Notes under the pieces: model-generated | Databases searched by the model: none | Told to the model about the DNA's origin: nothing | What the model saw: the letters and a program-made list of their open reading frames with translations, nothing else | In this document: one piece after another, positions 33,703 through 44,924 of the stretch | Layout: every line of letters begins with the position of its first letter | Position numbering within the stretch: the first letter of the stretch is position 1 | Assembly: GCA_037178625.1 (NCBI GenBank) | Contig: CM074128.1 | Span: forward strand, 4,216,001 to 4,280,000 | Length of the DNA stretch: 64,000 bases | From: Skeletonema tropicum | Taxonomy: Eukaryota; Bacillariophyta; Thalassiosirophyceae; Thalassiosirales; Thalassiosiraceae | Direction of reading: 5' to 3' | Position numbers and translations under genes: made by a program

Positions 33703-34338
33703 TGAAGGAGAGCCGTGGCGTGGGATGCTCCGAGCACCCATAGGTACGTTTGTCACATCATTGTTCTTGATGAGTATTATGTTGTCTTAACCAAGAGAGG
33801 TTTCCTTCTGCCAACAACACAAGTAGGTACGTAGCGCAGCCGCCCGCCGCTGCAGCTGAGCTAGGGCTGCGCTGCGCTGTTATATATGTTGCGATACAAT
33901 CGCCGGAGTCTGCGACTCCTACCCGGGTCTTCAGAGTACCGGGAGAGCGGGCGCTTTTGCTATTCTCTCGTTGGCGGCGCCCAGTGTGCCCCACAACTGT
34001 GCATGCAGATAACACATACAGCTAAAATGCCCGTAAAATGCAAATTAGAGATTCCCCAACAAGATACTTTGTTGCGGGCACGCCCACATGCACTCTATCA
34101 CAGTAGGACCAGTCTTCGCGTTCCGCGACTTCAAAATTGCTCAGCTATCGTTCTGTCAATGAGTATGTCGGAGAAAATCGGATCGAAAGCAGAACCAGGG
34201 AACCCACCAATGCAGGATCGATTGAATTGTCATTGTGATTATTCTATGCTTATGCACAAGCAAGCTTGCTCATAAGTTTGCACATAAAATCTTTTCGCTG
34301 ATGTTCCTTTGACGGGAGGACACATTCACTTAAAAGCA
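33703..34338. other. Intergenic region, upstream of the MscS-type gene
   Basis: A GC-rich part (33840-33990) with GCAGC/GCCGC runs is followed by an AT-richer leader. The open frame at 33886-34275 looks random. It probably holds the promoter and 5' UTR of the channel gene. No element end is visible beyond 33702. Confidence 0.4.
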
Positions 34339-37300
34339 ATGGACGAACAAAGAAGTCATGCATCGAATGGAAGTTCCGTTGCTCGTAAACGATGGAACGC
34401 AATCAGCGGCTCTGTACGAAAAGGCCACTCAACCGCACCCGCAACTGATGCATCTCTTTTACTAGCAAGTTTGGAACAGGCACCGGTTGAAGATGTGGCC
34501 GAGGCTGCACTCCTTGAAGTTCTAGAACGTCGCCAGGTTACATTTGATGCAAAATTACCCCGCCACTACCGTACGAGAACATCATCGGAGCAGTTGCCAT
34601 CACTTGATAACATTTTGACGAGCAGCTTCACAGGCGGACCCTCGCCGCTTGGGAAATTGCAACTCAATCCAAAGCCGCCATTGGCTAGACGTGCGGTTTC
34701 TCATGGTCACCGTAGGGTCTTTTCACGTGGAATTGGAGTACGTGATAGATTGGATTCAGGAGATCTGGATCAGGTGTTTGCAGCTGAAAGTGGAGACTCA
34801 CTGGGAGGCACCTCCGCATCGTCTCCAACTAGACCTACCCAGCGGCGGCCAAGTTTGCAAAGAGCAAAATCTGCTCGTCGTGTGATTGCCCCCCTCCCTG
34901 CAGGATTGGATCCTTCCCAACCCGATTCATTGCAGCAGGGGGCTGTAACGGGTCTAACAGATGCAGGTGAAAGATCACTTCTTGTTTCGAGAGCATTGCA
35001 GACAGTCTATGATGAATCCGATGCTAATTATTCGGGGGAAGCCGTATCAAATGTAATCGCGGAATCATCAGGTTTGCCAGATTTGCTTAGTATCATGGAG
35101 GCAAAGCGTGAACAAGAGAATGAATCTGCCAATCAGGGGGGAGGGAATAGTAGGGGTAGCAGAGGTAGTAGAAGTAGTAAGGCAAGTTTACTGGGAAGAA
35201 GCAGTACAGGCAGTCGTGGGGGGAGTCTTTTCAGCGGAGGTGCAAGCAAACGTTCGAAGGCGGAATCGAGTAATGCTAGGAAGCAGCGACCATTTTTTAA
35301 TGTCTCTACTCCTTGGTCGAACAATGGGGACTTGTCTAATGTTGATTCCTTACTTCAAGCTGCTGAACGCGTTCAGCATCTATGTGAGATTCCTGAGGAT
35401 GAAGAGGACGAGGATGCCCTAGCCAGTGAAAATGCTGCTTTCCTCAGTCAGATTGCTGCATCTCATCCTACCATCGAACCGATTGATGAGGAAGGCCTAG
35501 ACAGTGAGACAAATGAGCAGACTCCCATATTGAAACAGGCAAGGAGACATGGTAGAGTGCAGATCGAACCCGAAAGCAGTAATTGGCTTCACAGTCAGCC
35601 TGCATTATTTGGCTTTGCAGTCAGCCTGCATTCATCAAATTGGTTTCATGGTTCATCAACTTCCGTAAGCAAATGCATCTCCTCGCGGTAGCATTTGACT
35701 TCACGTATGTGGCAGAAAGCTTTTGGGATTTCGTCAAGAACCAAGTTACCTTGTATGTTGTGCCTGCTCTCGCTGTGTCGGCGTTTCTATTTTATCATCT
35801 TGGTAATCCTTCACCCCAAGTTTTTGGTAATGATTCCAGCTTGAGCTGGTGGATTTTATTTGGACTGCGCAACTACATGACACTTCAACTTGCATATGGG
35901 ACTGAGTATGTTCTTGTTGACGTTTTGGCATCAAGGTCTACGCTGTTGCTTGAGGTTGTAGGGCCTCTCATTACTCTATATATCATCCAAGCGAAAGGCT
36001 GGCCATTAGTTTCAAACTTCTGGGGATTGTGGTCACTTGCGCTTGATACAAAATGGGGAAGGATGGCTAGCCTGGACAGAAATTGAAATGTTCTCTTCAG
36101 ATAATCATGACGGCGGAATTCCCAGTGGTGACAGATACCTGCAAGTATTGATATCTTTGATCACGATTGGTGCAGCAGTTACGATCAAGAGAACGGTGCT
36201 CGCAATGTATTTAGGGAGGCGCATTTACTTTCACTACAAAAAGAAGGTTCGAAAGAGTCATGCTTGAGATGCTTTTGATAACAGAAGTGTCGGATCTTAG
36301 TCAAGCTATTGATGATTTTGAATTCATTGAGGAGGAAGAGAAGGTCGCGAGAAAGACTTCTACAAAGGAGAGTATAGCGCAGACATTCAAGAACACTACA
36401 ATGGCTGATATCGCAAAAAGCCAGCTTCGACAACACTCAGATATAGCAGAGGAAGACTCGGAAGAAGAAAACGATAGCGGTCTTTTATCTATTTCCGACG
36501 ATGGAGAAGATGCTGAAGAAGAAAAATCGTCACCAGTGAAACCAAACAAACCATCTTGGAATACACTTCGTAGAGAAACGAGTGCTCAATCTGACACTAG
36601 TGATGTTTCTGCACCACCAATTTCACCACAACGAGGTCTTTCTGATGAGTTAGGGTCGGATGATCCTGATTTGCCGCCGCCAGTACAAGACATCAATGAG
36701 CCCGTTCGAAACCTGCTCCGTACTTCAACAACAGCAGCTCATATCAAACCTCTGCTCAATGGTTGGGAAGAGCCTGTCAATAAGGCGGACAAGGAAATCG
36801 AAAACCCAACCATTCATGATATTCTGCAATTCCAAAAAGCACTAGCGTTCTTGGAAGATTCTCATCCATTCGGATTGTCATTCGGCCCCGCCTTCTCGAG
36901 AGACTCGTGCATCAAATCCTCGAAAGCATTGTATAAGGGCTTACTTGCGTTGACGCCGGAGTCAACAACCCTTCATTTTGATGTCATCGGTGTACTTGCA
37001 TACAATGTGGATGGCTCGTTTGACGGAATGAAAGCAAAAGAATTAGTCAAACTCTTCCGTCCAAATAAAAATGATGAAATTTCTCTTCTAGCATTTGTTC
37101 AATCATGTGATAGTGCTTACAAGAAGCTGAGGTTCCTGCGCGCAAGCATTGCCAACTCAACTTTGATTGATAAGGTGTTGGAGAATTTCTTCAATGGTGT
37201 GTTCAGCGTCTGCCTCGCACTCGGTGTGATGACAATATTAAAGATGAACCCGTGGACTTTGCTTGTTTCAATGTCCACGATTCTAGTATCGTTTGCCTTC

Positions 37301-37963
37301 GCATTTGGTCCCTCGCTCGCAACGATTGTTGAAGGATGTATCATGATCGCCATTAGAAGGCCTTTCGATCTGGGTGATCGGATTGCCATTGCAGACGCGT
37401 CTGCTCTACCGCAAGACGGTGATCCTGGTTACGGTGCCACTTGGTTTGTTGAAGATTGCAACCTCTTTACAACTACTCTCAGGTTGTCTAAGTCAAATGA
37501 GATAGCTACTGTAAAGAATGGAACGATCGCCGACAAGAAGATTATTAATCACAACCGAAGTGAGCGGGCTGTAGTGAATTTTGTGCTCTCTCTTAAGAGC
37601 TCTGTCACACACGAGGAAGCAACCGTTGTCAAGTCGGCAATCGAGCAACACATTGTTGACAGCCCACGAATCTGGGCTCAATTGCTCAATTTCCGTATCA
37701 TTGACGTGGATCCTTCGGCTCAATTAACCAAGATCGCAGTCGTAGTGCAGCACATTCGCCCTTGGCAAGATATGATGTCAGTGTTGACAGCGCGAGGTGA
37801 TCTAATCAAGTTTTGTACTGAAATCCTCATTAGGCTTAATATTCATTTCGAAGACAAGCCTGCCATCATCAATGATGTTTATGTTAGGGAACTTCCAGAA
37901 GAATACATCAGCGGAATGATCTCTCATCCAGTCAGCGAACTGATCTCTCAGCCAGTGCTTTGA
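34339..37963 (+). CDS. MscS-type mechanosensitive ion channel; frame-broken
   Basis: The ATG at 34339 opens a long, Ser/Arg-rich cytosolic N-terminus of about 420 residues. Transmembrane helices follow at about 35745-35800, 35850-35930, 35940-36000 and 36140-36210. An acidic cytosolic loop comes next, with an EF-hand-like spacer region (VDGSFDGMKAKELVKLF). Two last helices end in FGPSLATIVEGCIMIAIRRP and FDLGDRI, the MscS pore and beta-domain signature. The C-terminal domain contains VEDCNLFTTTLR and a NHNRSERAV motif. It resembles the plant and algal MSL family and probably gates ions upon membrane tension. Continuity requires one-base skips near 36052 and 36255. It also requires removal of a 26-bp segment near 35595-35646, where CAGTCAGCCTGCATT occurs twice. 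Confidence 0.75.
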
Positions 37964-38010
37964 AAAATGTAACTAAATTTAGGGAAAGAAGATTATTTAA
38001 ACGTTATCTT

Positions 38011-41000
38011 CTACCACACCTCTTGCTGGGCTCGTCCACAAATGAACATCTCCTCCATTGCTAAAATGGCTTCAGCTCGAGAGTTTTCATCCGTCTTGCC
38101 ATTTGCAAAATTTTCGATGAGACTATTACGTAATGGTTCTGGCAGATTTCTATTGCCACAAACGTAAAGTAGCCCTTTACTATCAAGGAGATTCTCCCAA
38201 ATATCATCATTCACAGCAACCAAGTCTTGTACATAAATTTTCTTCCCTATTACGTCTCTCGAGAAGGCAGTATGCAGTGTAAACCAATCACTATGGTCGT
38301 TAGCAATTTGCTCAAGCTCGGACTTGTACAAAAACTCTCGAGCCTTGAATCGGTTTCCAAAATATAATGACAAAGGTGCCACCTTGACTCCGCTCGTGTT
38401 GGCAAAAACTCTGTCCCGGATTAAAGCAATGGACGGTGCAATACCACTTCCAATTCCAACACAGATCACTTTTACAGAGAAGATTTAGTTGAATATATAG
38501 TTGAGAGATGAGTGCGTTTCAAATATGATGCACACGAATTTATATATGATTCACTTTCACTTACCTGACTGATCATGCTTTGGAGGCTCCATACTTCCTG
38601 GCTTCACTCGGCAGAAGACTGTGTCACCTACTGTCACCTTTCTCAACATATTGCTTGCAGTTCCGTACCTCATTGATCCATCGCCTTCACACCAAAATAC
38701 ATTGATCAGTACACAAAGCTCCACTGAGTCAGGAGATGCAGATGGAGCTGTTGTAATCGAATATGATCTTCCTTTTATTGTAGGAATCATTGCCAAAAGT
38801 GCAGCCAAAGGGGGGCGAGCGGACTTGTACAGAAGCAGTAAGTCTGCATATGTAACACACCTATCTAGACTAAGGTGCCTCAGATTCGCCGGATCAAGCA
38901 TAACTTTACGCTTCTCGGCATCTTCCTCAAATGTAGCGAGCTTTTGCAAAAACGAAATGTTAGGCTTCCCAAAAATGTCAAGCACATTGGTGAAGACTGC
39001 GCCGATAGATATCTCTCCACGTATACCGAAGGCATGACTTAGCTTGATAACAGTTCGTTCGTCCCAATCCATTGAGTATTCGTGGAGCCAACTGCAAACA
39101 TCATCTTCATCATTCGTCGGAAATATTTCCAAAGTGTCGCCCAACTCGTAGGTCAAATCTTTGCTGCCCGTCTGCAAAGTGAAGGCGATAAAGTCTCTAT
39201 TGTGACCTTCTTCGCTCAGATGCTCCACACTACTAATTCGAACTTCTTTTGTGCCAATTGATTCATAGTATTTTTGAATAGAATGACTGTCCTCAAACTC
39301 AGACAATACAACTCGTTTTGAGAACTGCAAATCAACTGGCATGATATGAGGCACTTCCTCCGGCATCTCAAGACCCAAAGCAGGGAAAATACCCTGCTGC
39401 CATTTATGTAGACCTTCAGCCAGTCCTTCTTCAGCACATGAGTCGTCACCTTCACCCAATGGATGAATACACTTTGCACCTAGTTTGAGCATGGCCTTTT
39501 GAAGATCTTTCGCTGCCTTCAGAAAGAAGTAATATGAAGAATCTCCCAGTCCCATAATCGAAAACGAGGTACTTTCAGCGAAAGACTCTTTGCGAGCATT
39601 CAATTGTTTGAGGAAATTTGTTCCGTTTCGTGGCATGGATCCTTGTCCTGCAGTGGAGACGAAGAATATTGTTGTGGTACCATTGATTTCCTCAACACTA
39701 GCGTCTGCCATCGCATCTGCGCCATAGGAAAGCTGGCAGGCATCTGCGAATTCGCGCGCCAAGCCTTCAGCTGTTCCACTCTCACTAGCAAATAATACCT
39801 TGACGGTCGCCTCATCCTGAGAAGAGAACGACTTGTAATCAGCTGCTCTCTTCTGCATTTGTTCCATACGATGTTTGACATCTAAATTCATTTGATGGTG
39901 CAATTCTTCGGCGATTTGCGGGTGATTCTTCTCAAGCTGTTGAATAAAGTTTAGGTGTTAGATGCAGCACCGCATTATTACAAAAAATGAAACACTCTTT
40001 TGCAGTCATCATAATATCAGAAATCTTTTGCAGTCATCATACTCACGTTGAGGAATCTTCCTTCTCTATGAAGGAATGATGTCACATCTCTTCTCAACCG
40101 TTTGCTATCTAGTATGAAAGGATTCTTACCCACTTTGACCAGCTCGGGGTTGTATCGATATAAAGGCCAATATCCGCTGTCGACCGCGAACCTGCACTCG
40201 TCAAACATATCGTTCAGTCCTTCTGGACGTACTTGCTGCTGAATGCATGGCGCATAGGCAACGATAAAGCTAGGGCCATCGTAATGATCGGCTTCAACAA
40301 GAGCCTGTACCAATTGGGACTGGTTAGACAAACACACCGATGCAACATAACAGTGCTCATATGTCATGAAAATTTGACCGATGCCCTTCTTCTTTTGGGA
40401 TTTTCCGCCCTTTGCGAACATTACCGAGGCACCAATAGGGGTCGCTTTTGAGCTTTGTCCACCAGTGTTGCTGTACATTTCCGTGTCAACTACGAGAACG
40501 TTGACATCTTGGGGAAGGAACGAGGTTTACCTGTGAGAGAGCATAAGCATAACTCTTGGAGTGTAGTTCCATCAAATTTCCACTTACCATTCGATTGAAA
40601 TGCTTCGACGTGATCGAGACCGCCGTAACCAATATCATAGGCCCATCCATCTCCGCCCACAATCCATTGACTTAGTTTTGGGAAAAGGTCTCGGTCTGCC
40701 CAGATACAAGCCAACAACGCCTTGTTCTCGCACGCTTTCTCGCTCAGCAATGATTGAAATAACGGTTTCATTCTATCAAATAAGAGAGTACAACGATCAC
40801 TCTTCTCATTTCTCACTTCAAGCCATTCGTCAAGTAAAGACACAAGCTCGGAGATGTCTCCCAATTTTGAGTCAATTCCCATATTACGGACATAATTACG
40901 GACATTCTTTACCAAGCGCTCTCGGCGATGCTTCATTGAGCTGAACATTCCAAATCCGTATTCTGGTATCAAAGAAAAGGTAGTGAGATTAAAGGTAGAG

Positions 41001-43984
41001 GCAAAAAAGGAAAGAACAGACTTTGTTCAAAACTTACCCGCATTATCCTCGAAGAGGGAATTGGCCCAAGCAGGCCCGCGACCACTCTGGTATGACAAAC
41101 ATCGATTAGTTGACTGTGAAGAGGACAGACTTTATAAAGTAATTACAACGACTAAGCTCACCTTTTTTGATACAGTATAGGGATTTGATGGGAAGCTTCC
41201 TCCCCAGATCGTGCTGCAGCCGGTGGCGTTGGCAATTATCATCCGTTCGCCGAATAGCTGCGTTAACATCTTGAAGTAGGGTGTTTCGCCACAGCCTGAA
41301 CACGCACCTGAGAATTCCATTAGAGGTGTCTGAAACTGCGATCCTTTGAGTGAATACTTGTCAACGAGATCCCCACGTTCAGGCAGGCTCAAAGCATAAT
41401 CCCAGTTCTCATCGCCACCACCAGCTAATACTTCCTCCACATCTTGCATTGTAAGTGCCTTTGGAGATTCAGGGCACGCTTCTACGCAAGCAGTACATCC
41501 TGTACAGTCTAGAGGTGAGATTTGTAGGGTGTAACGTTTGCCTGCAAGCTCTGTTCCTAAAGCTTTCGCGCTAATGAATTGATCAGGATGTGGAGCCCCC
41601 TCTGCCTCATCTCTTCTTACAATAAACGGTCGGATCACGGCATGCGGGCATACAGCAACACATTGGTTGCATTGAGTACAGCTGGCTGCATTCCACTTCG
41701 GCACCAAGCCACTTGAATTTGGACGACGTTTCTCAAACTTGCTAGTACCAGTAATCATATTGCCCCCGAGCATTGCGTTCTGGAGAAACAGTGACACAGG
41801 AATTGTGTCTCCTTCAAGATGTGAGACAGGCTCTGCTATTTCTTGGACAAACTTTTTCGTCATTGCATCATCTATAAGAGCAATATGGCGATTCAAGTGC
41901 GCACGTCTCTTATCACTCAGATGAGCCTTTTTCCATCGACTTGGAACATCTATGTTTATCAATCGCTCTTTTGAGCAAGCTGCATCCAATAGCTCATGAT
42001 TCTTCTTAACAACGTCTTCGCCTCTGTAAGCATACGTCTTAGTTATGGATGACTTCAATAGCAAAATCGCTTCCTCAAATGGGATTACTCCAGCGAGACG
42101 AAAGAAAGCAGCCATGCAAATCATGTTTATCTTTCCCTTCAAGCCATACGCGTAAGCAAGACTCCCTGCATCAGTGATGTAAAACTTTACTTTTCGAAGC
42201 GCCAGTGTCCTCAGAATACTTGGAGACAGCTTCTCTTCCAACGCCCTCAATCTCTCCTCAGGTGGAAGCGATGCTACCTTTGTATTGAGGAAGAATGTAC
42301 CACCTGGTTTGGCAAATCGAAGAACGTCAAATTTGTTGGCCTCGGCGTAGGTCTCGTTGTGGCAAGCTACAAAATCTGCCTGCTTGTCTTGAATCTTGTA
42401 GGGGGCGGAAAGAGTTTGTGCACGAGCAAATCGCAGGTGCGATAGAGTGTATCCAGATGATTTCTTCGCATCGTATTCAAAATAGGCTTGCACAGACATG
42501 TCCTGGCAATGATCTCCAATTATTTTCGCAGATTCTTTGTTAGCTCCAACAGTTCCATCGCCTCCAAAACCCCAAAAGACACATTCCGTCACGTCATTGC
42601 TTAGTGGATTCACTATTTTACCGAGAGGCAAAGAGAGATGAGAAACATCATCGTTAATCCCAACCGTGAAAGGATGCTGAATATGTTCCTCATCCTCTCT
42701 CATCACGTTCTGGATCACGGCCTCAACCATAGACGGCGTAAAGTCTTTCGATCCAAGACCATATCGTCCACCAGCCACTGTCACACCGCCCCGCTTGCAC
42801 GATATCAATGAAGCGCAGACATCCAAGTAAATTGGCTCTCCCTGAGACCCACACTCTTTGGTACGATCAAGCGTTGCCACACGAAGCACACTGAGAGGAA
42901 GGACGCTACAAAAGCCTTTAGGACTCCACGGGCGAAAGAGACGTATGCCAATGACACAAACCTCTTCGGATTGCAGATACTTAAGTGTTCCTTTGACAAC
43001 CTCCACACTAGATCCCATTGTTACGATTGCAATCGAAGGCATCGTCGATCCATAGTAGTAATATTCAAATGGCCTGTATTTCCTTCCAGTAGTATGAGCA
43101 AAGTCCAATAATGCCTTTTCAAAGATCGAATTCACGGCTTGGTAGTGTGTATTACTGCTCTCAACGAGTTGCATAAATACGTCGGGAGATTGAGCAGTGC
43201 CCCTTTGACAGGGATGCAACGGAGACAACGCACGTTGACGATGCTCTTCGACCTTCTCCCACGACATCAGCTCCCTTAATTCTTCGTCGTCCACCAATTG
43301 AATTCTGTTGATTTCATGGCTAGTACGAAATCCATCCATAAAGTGAAGAAACGGCACTCTACTATTCAAGGTAGTAATCTGTGAGACAATTGCCATATCA
43401 TGAGCCTCTTGCACAGTGAAAGAAGATACCATGGCGACACCTGTACCTCTTGCAAGCATTACATCAGAGTGGTCTCCATAAATTGATAGAGCTTGTCCTG
43501 CTAGTGCTCTCGCAGCTACATGTATGACAGTAGGCAGCAGCTCCCCCGCAATCTTGTAAAGATTAGGTATAAAGAGCAGAAGACCTTGACTTGCAGTATA
43601 AGTAGTAGCCAGACTACCTGAAACGAGAGCCCCATGCAGCGCTCCAGCGGCACCACCTTCACTCTGCATTTCCACCACCTTGAGTTCCTGATCCCACAAA
43701 TTTAGATATTTCTTCTTGCCATCGGCATCCTCTGTAGAAGACCATTCGTCAGCAATCTCCCCCATTGGTGACGACGGAGTGATGGGAAAGATGTACGCGA
43801 CATCGTTCATTCTGTAGGATGCATGTGCCACCGCCCAATTACCATCGACTACGGCATTGTGGCGTTGCTTTTTGGCAATCAGCTGATCCAAGGCATCATC
43901 GTTCATAATGCACTCATCGAAACTTTCTTTTTTCTCTTCGTTGGTATTTTGTTTTGGTATGTTGGTTTGTTCCATCATTTTCAT
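38011..43984 (-). CDS. PNO: Pyruvate:NADP+ oxidoreductase (PFOR fused to NADPH-cytochrome P450 reductase module), 6 exons
   Basis: Exons 43984-41162, 41086-41038, 40962-40588, 40507-40047, 39936-38565 and 38468-38011 join in consistent phase to 1845 residues, close to the roughly 1800 of Euglena PNO. It oxidises pyruvate and CoA to acetyl-CoA and CO2 while reducing NADP+. The PFOR part begins YIFPITPSSPMGE. It has two [4Fe-4S] ferredoxin motifs (CTQCNQCVAVCP near 768, CTGCTACVEACP near 828), CSGCGETPY near 895, GRGPAWANSLFEDNA across exons 2-3, and the thiamine-diphosphate motif GDGWAYDIGYGG near 1061 with DTEMYSNTGGQSSKATP. The reductase part has a flavodoxin FMN domain (LFASESGTAEGLA, FFVSTAGQGSMP), an FAD domain (RSYSITTAPSA) and an NADP domain (VGIGSGIAP, LLYVCGNRNLPE). 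No obvious targeting peptide is seen, so cytosol or mitochondrion is open. Confidence 0.95.
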
Positions 43985-44924
43985 TCAGTATGTATTTTAT
44001 GAGCTGATAGCAAGGCACAAATAGTTGAATGAGAGCGCCGCTGTGGAGGAATTTTTTCCGTCCGCATTGATTGCATTCCACCGAAGATGAGAACCCCGCA
44101 TGGTGCATTGATTATTGATTCCCTTGACGAGAACCCCGCATGGTGCATTGATTATTGATTCCCTTGACGATTTCATCAAAAGTAAGCTCTACTAAATAAC
44201 CAACGCGGCGTCCAACACTAAAGGTGGTCACACCTAACCCTCGATAGTACATATCGCTCCTCATCTTTTGGGCAATGTTGTTATTGATACTACTCCTACT
44301 TATTATCACCTTCGACTACAACGTAGGCCCAGCACATGGTGCCGGCTATGGGATCTTGGTACCTACTCTCTTGGTGGCGGCGCCCACGTGGGCCCCACCG
44401 CCACAACAGTGGATAATCGGGTATAAACCATTTATTTATAGCCGTAAATGACAGAAACATATCCATTAAATTCCAAAATATCCTTTGTGAAACCATTCCC
44501 CAAAATGTTGTGGTCACGCCCAACGAATCGCCCACTATTACCTTCGACATGCAAAAAAGAAAATGAGAAACTGTAAACACTAAAACTATCACATCTCGCG
44601 AGACATCCATCGTTTAGCTTTTTATTTATGAATCAGAACAGGGACGAACAGAAACGAAGCGAGTTCAAGCGTGAATGAAACAGCCGCCCTCGCGTCTCCT
44701 CGGACACAGCCAGCTGTGACACAGCCAAGCTGCGAGACGGACATCCGCTACCAAAATCTTTTGCGAACGAAGATGACCCCGCTCGGACTACGATAAGTAC
44801 TTATTCCAGAGAGAGAGCACAAAGAACACACTACATCTACTAATCACGAGCGAGCAGCAAGCCGCTAACCAACATCGTGAAAGAACGTTGAACGTAGAAC
44901 GTTCAATACAACAAAACAACCAAG
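43985..44924. other. Divergent intergenic region, PNO / CDPK
   Basis: This 940-bp stretch separates the start codons of two divergent genes and must hold both promoters. It contains a 40-bp tandem duplication, listed separately, and GC-rich GGCGCCCACGTGGGCCCC near 44380 with a CACGTG core. No coding sequence is supported. Confidence 0.5.
44089..44168 (+). repeat. 40-bp perfect tandem duplication
   Basis: Two identical copies, 44089-44128 and 44129-44168, each starting GAGAACCCCGCATGG and ending CCCTTGAC. They lie 105-185 bp upstream of the PNO start codon, inside its probable promoter or 5' UTR. Confidence 0.9.

Noticed and set aside
33886..34275. 129-residue frame upstream of the MscS-type gene
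   Set aside because: Composition looks random and it lies in GC-rich repe­titive leader sequence; no motif or splice link.
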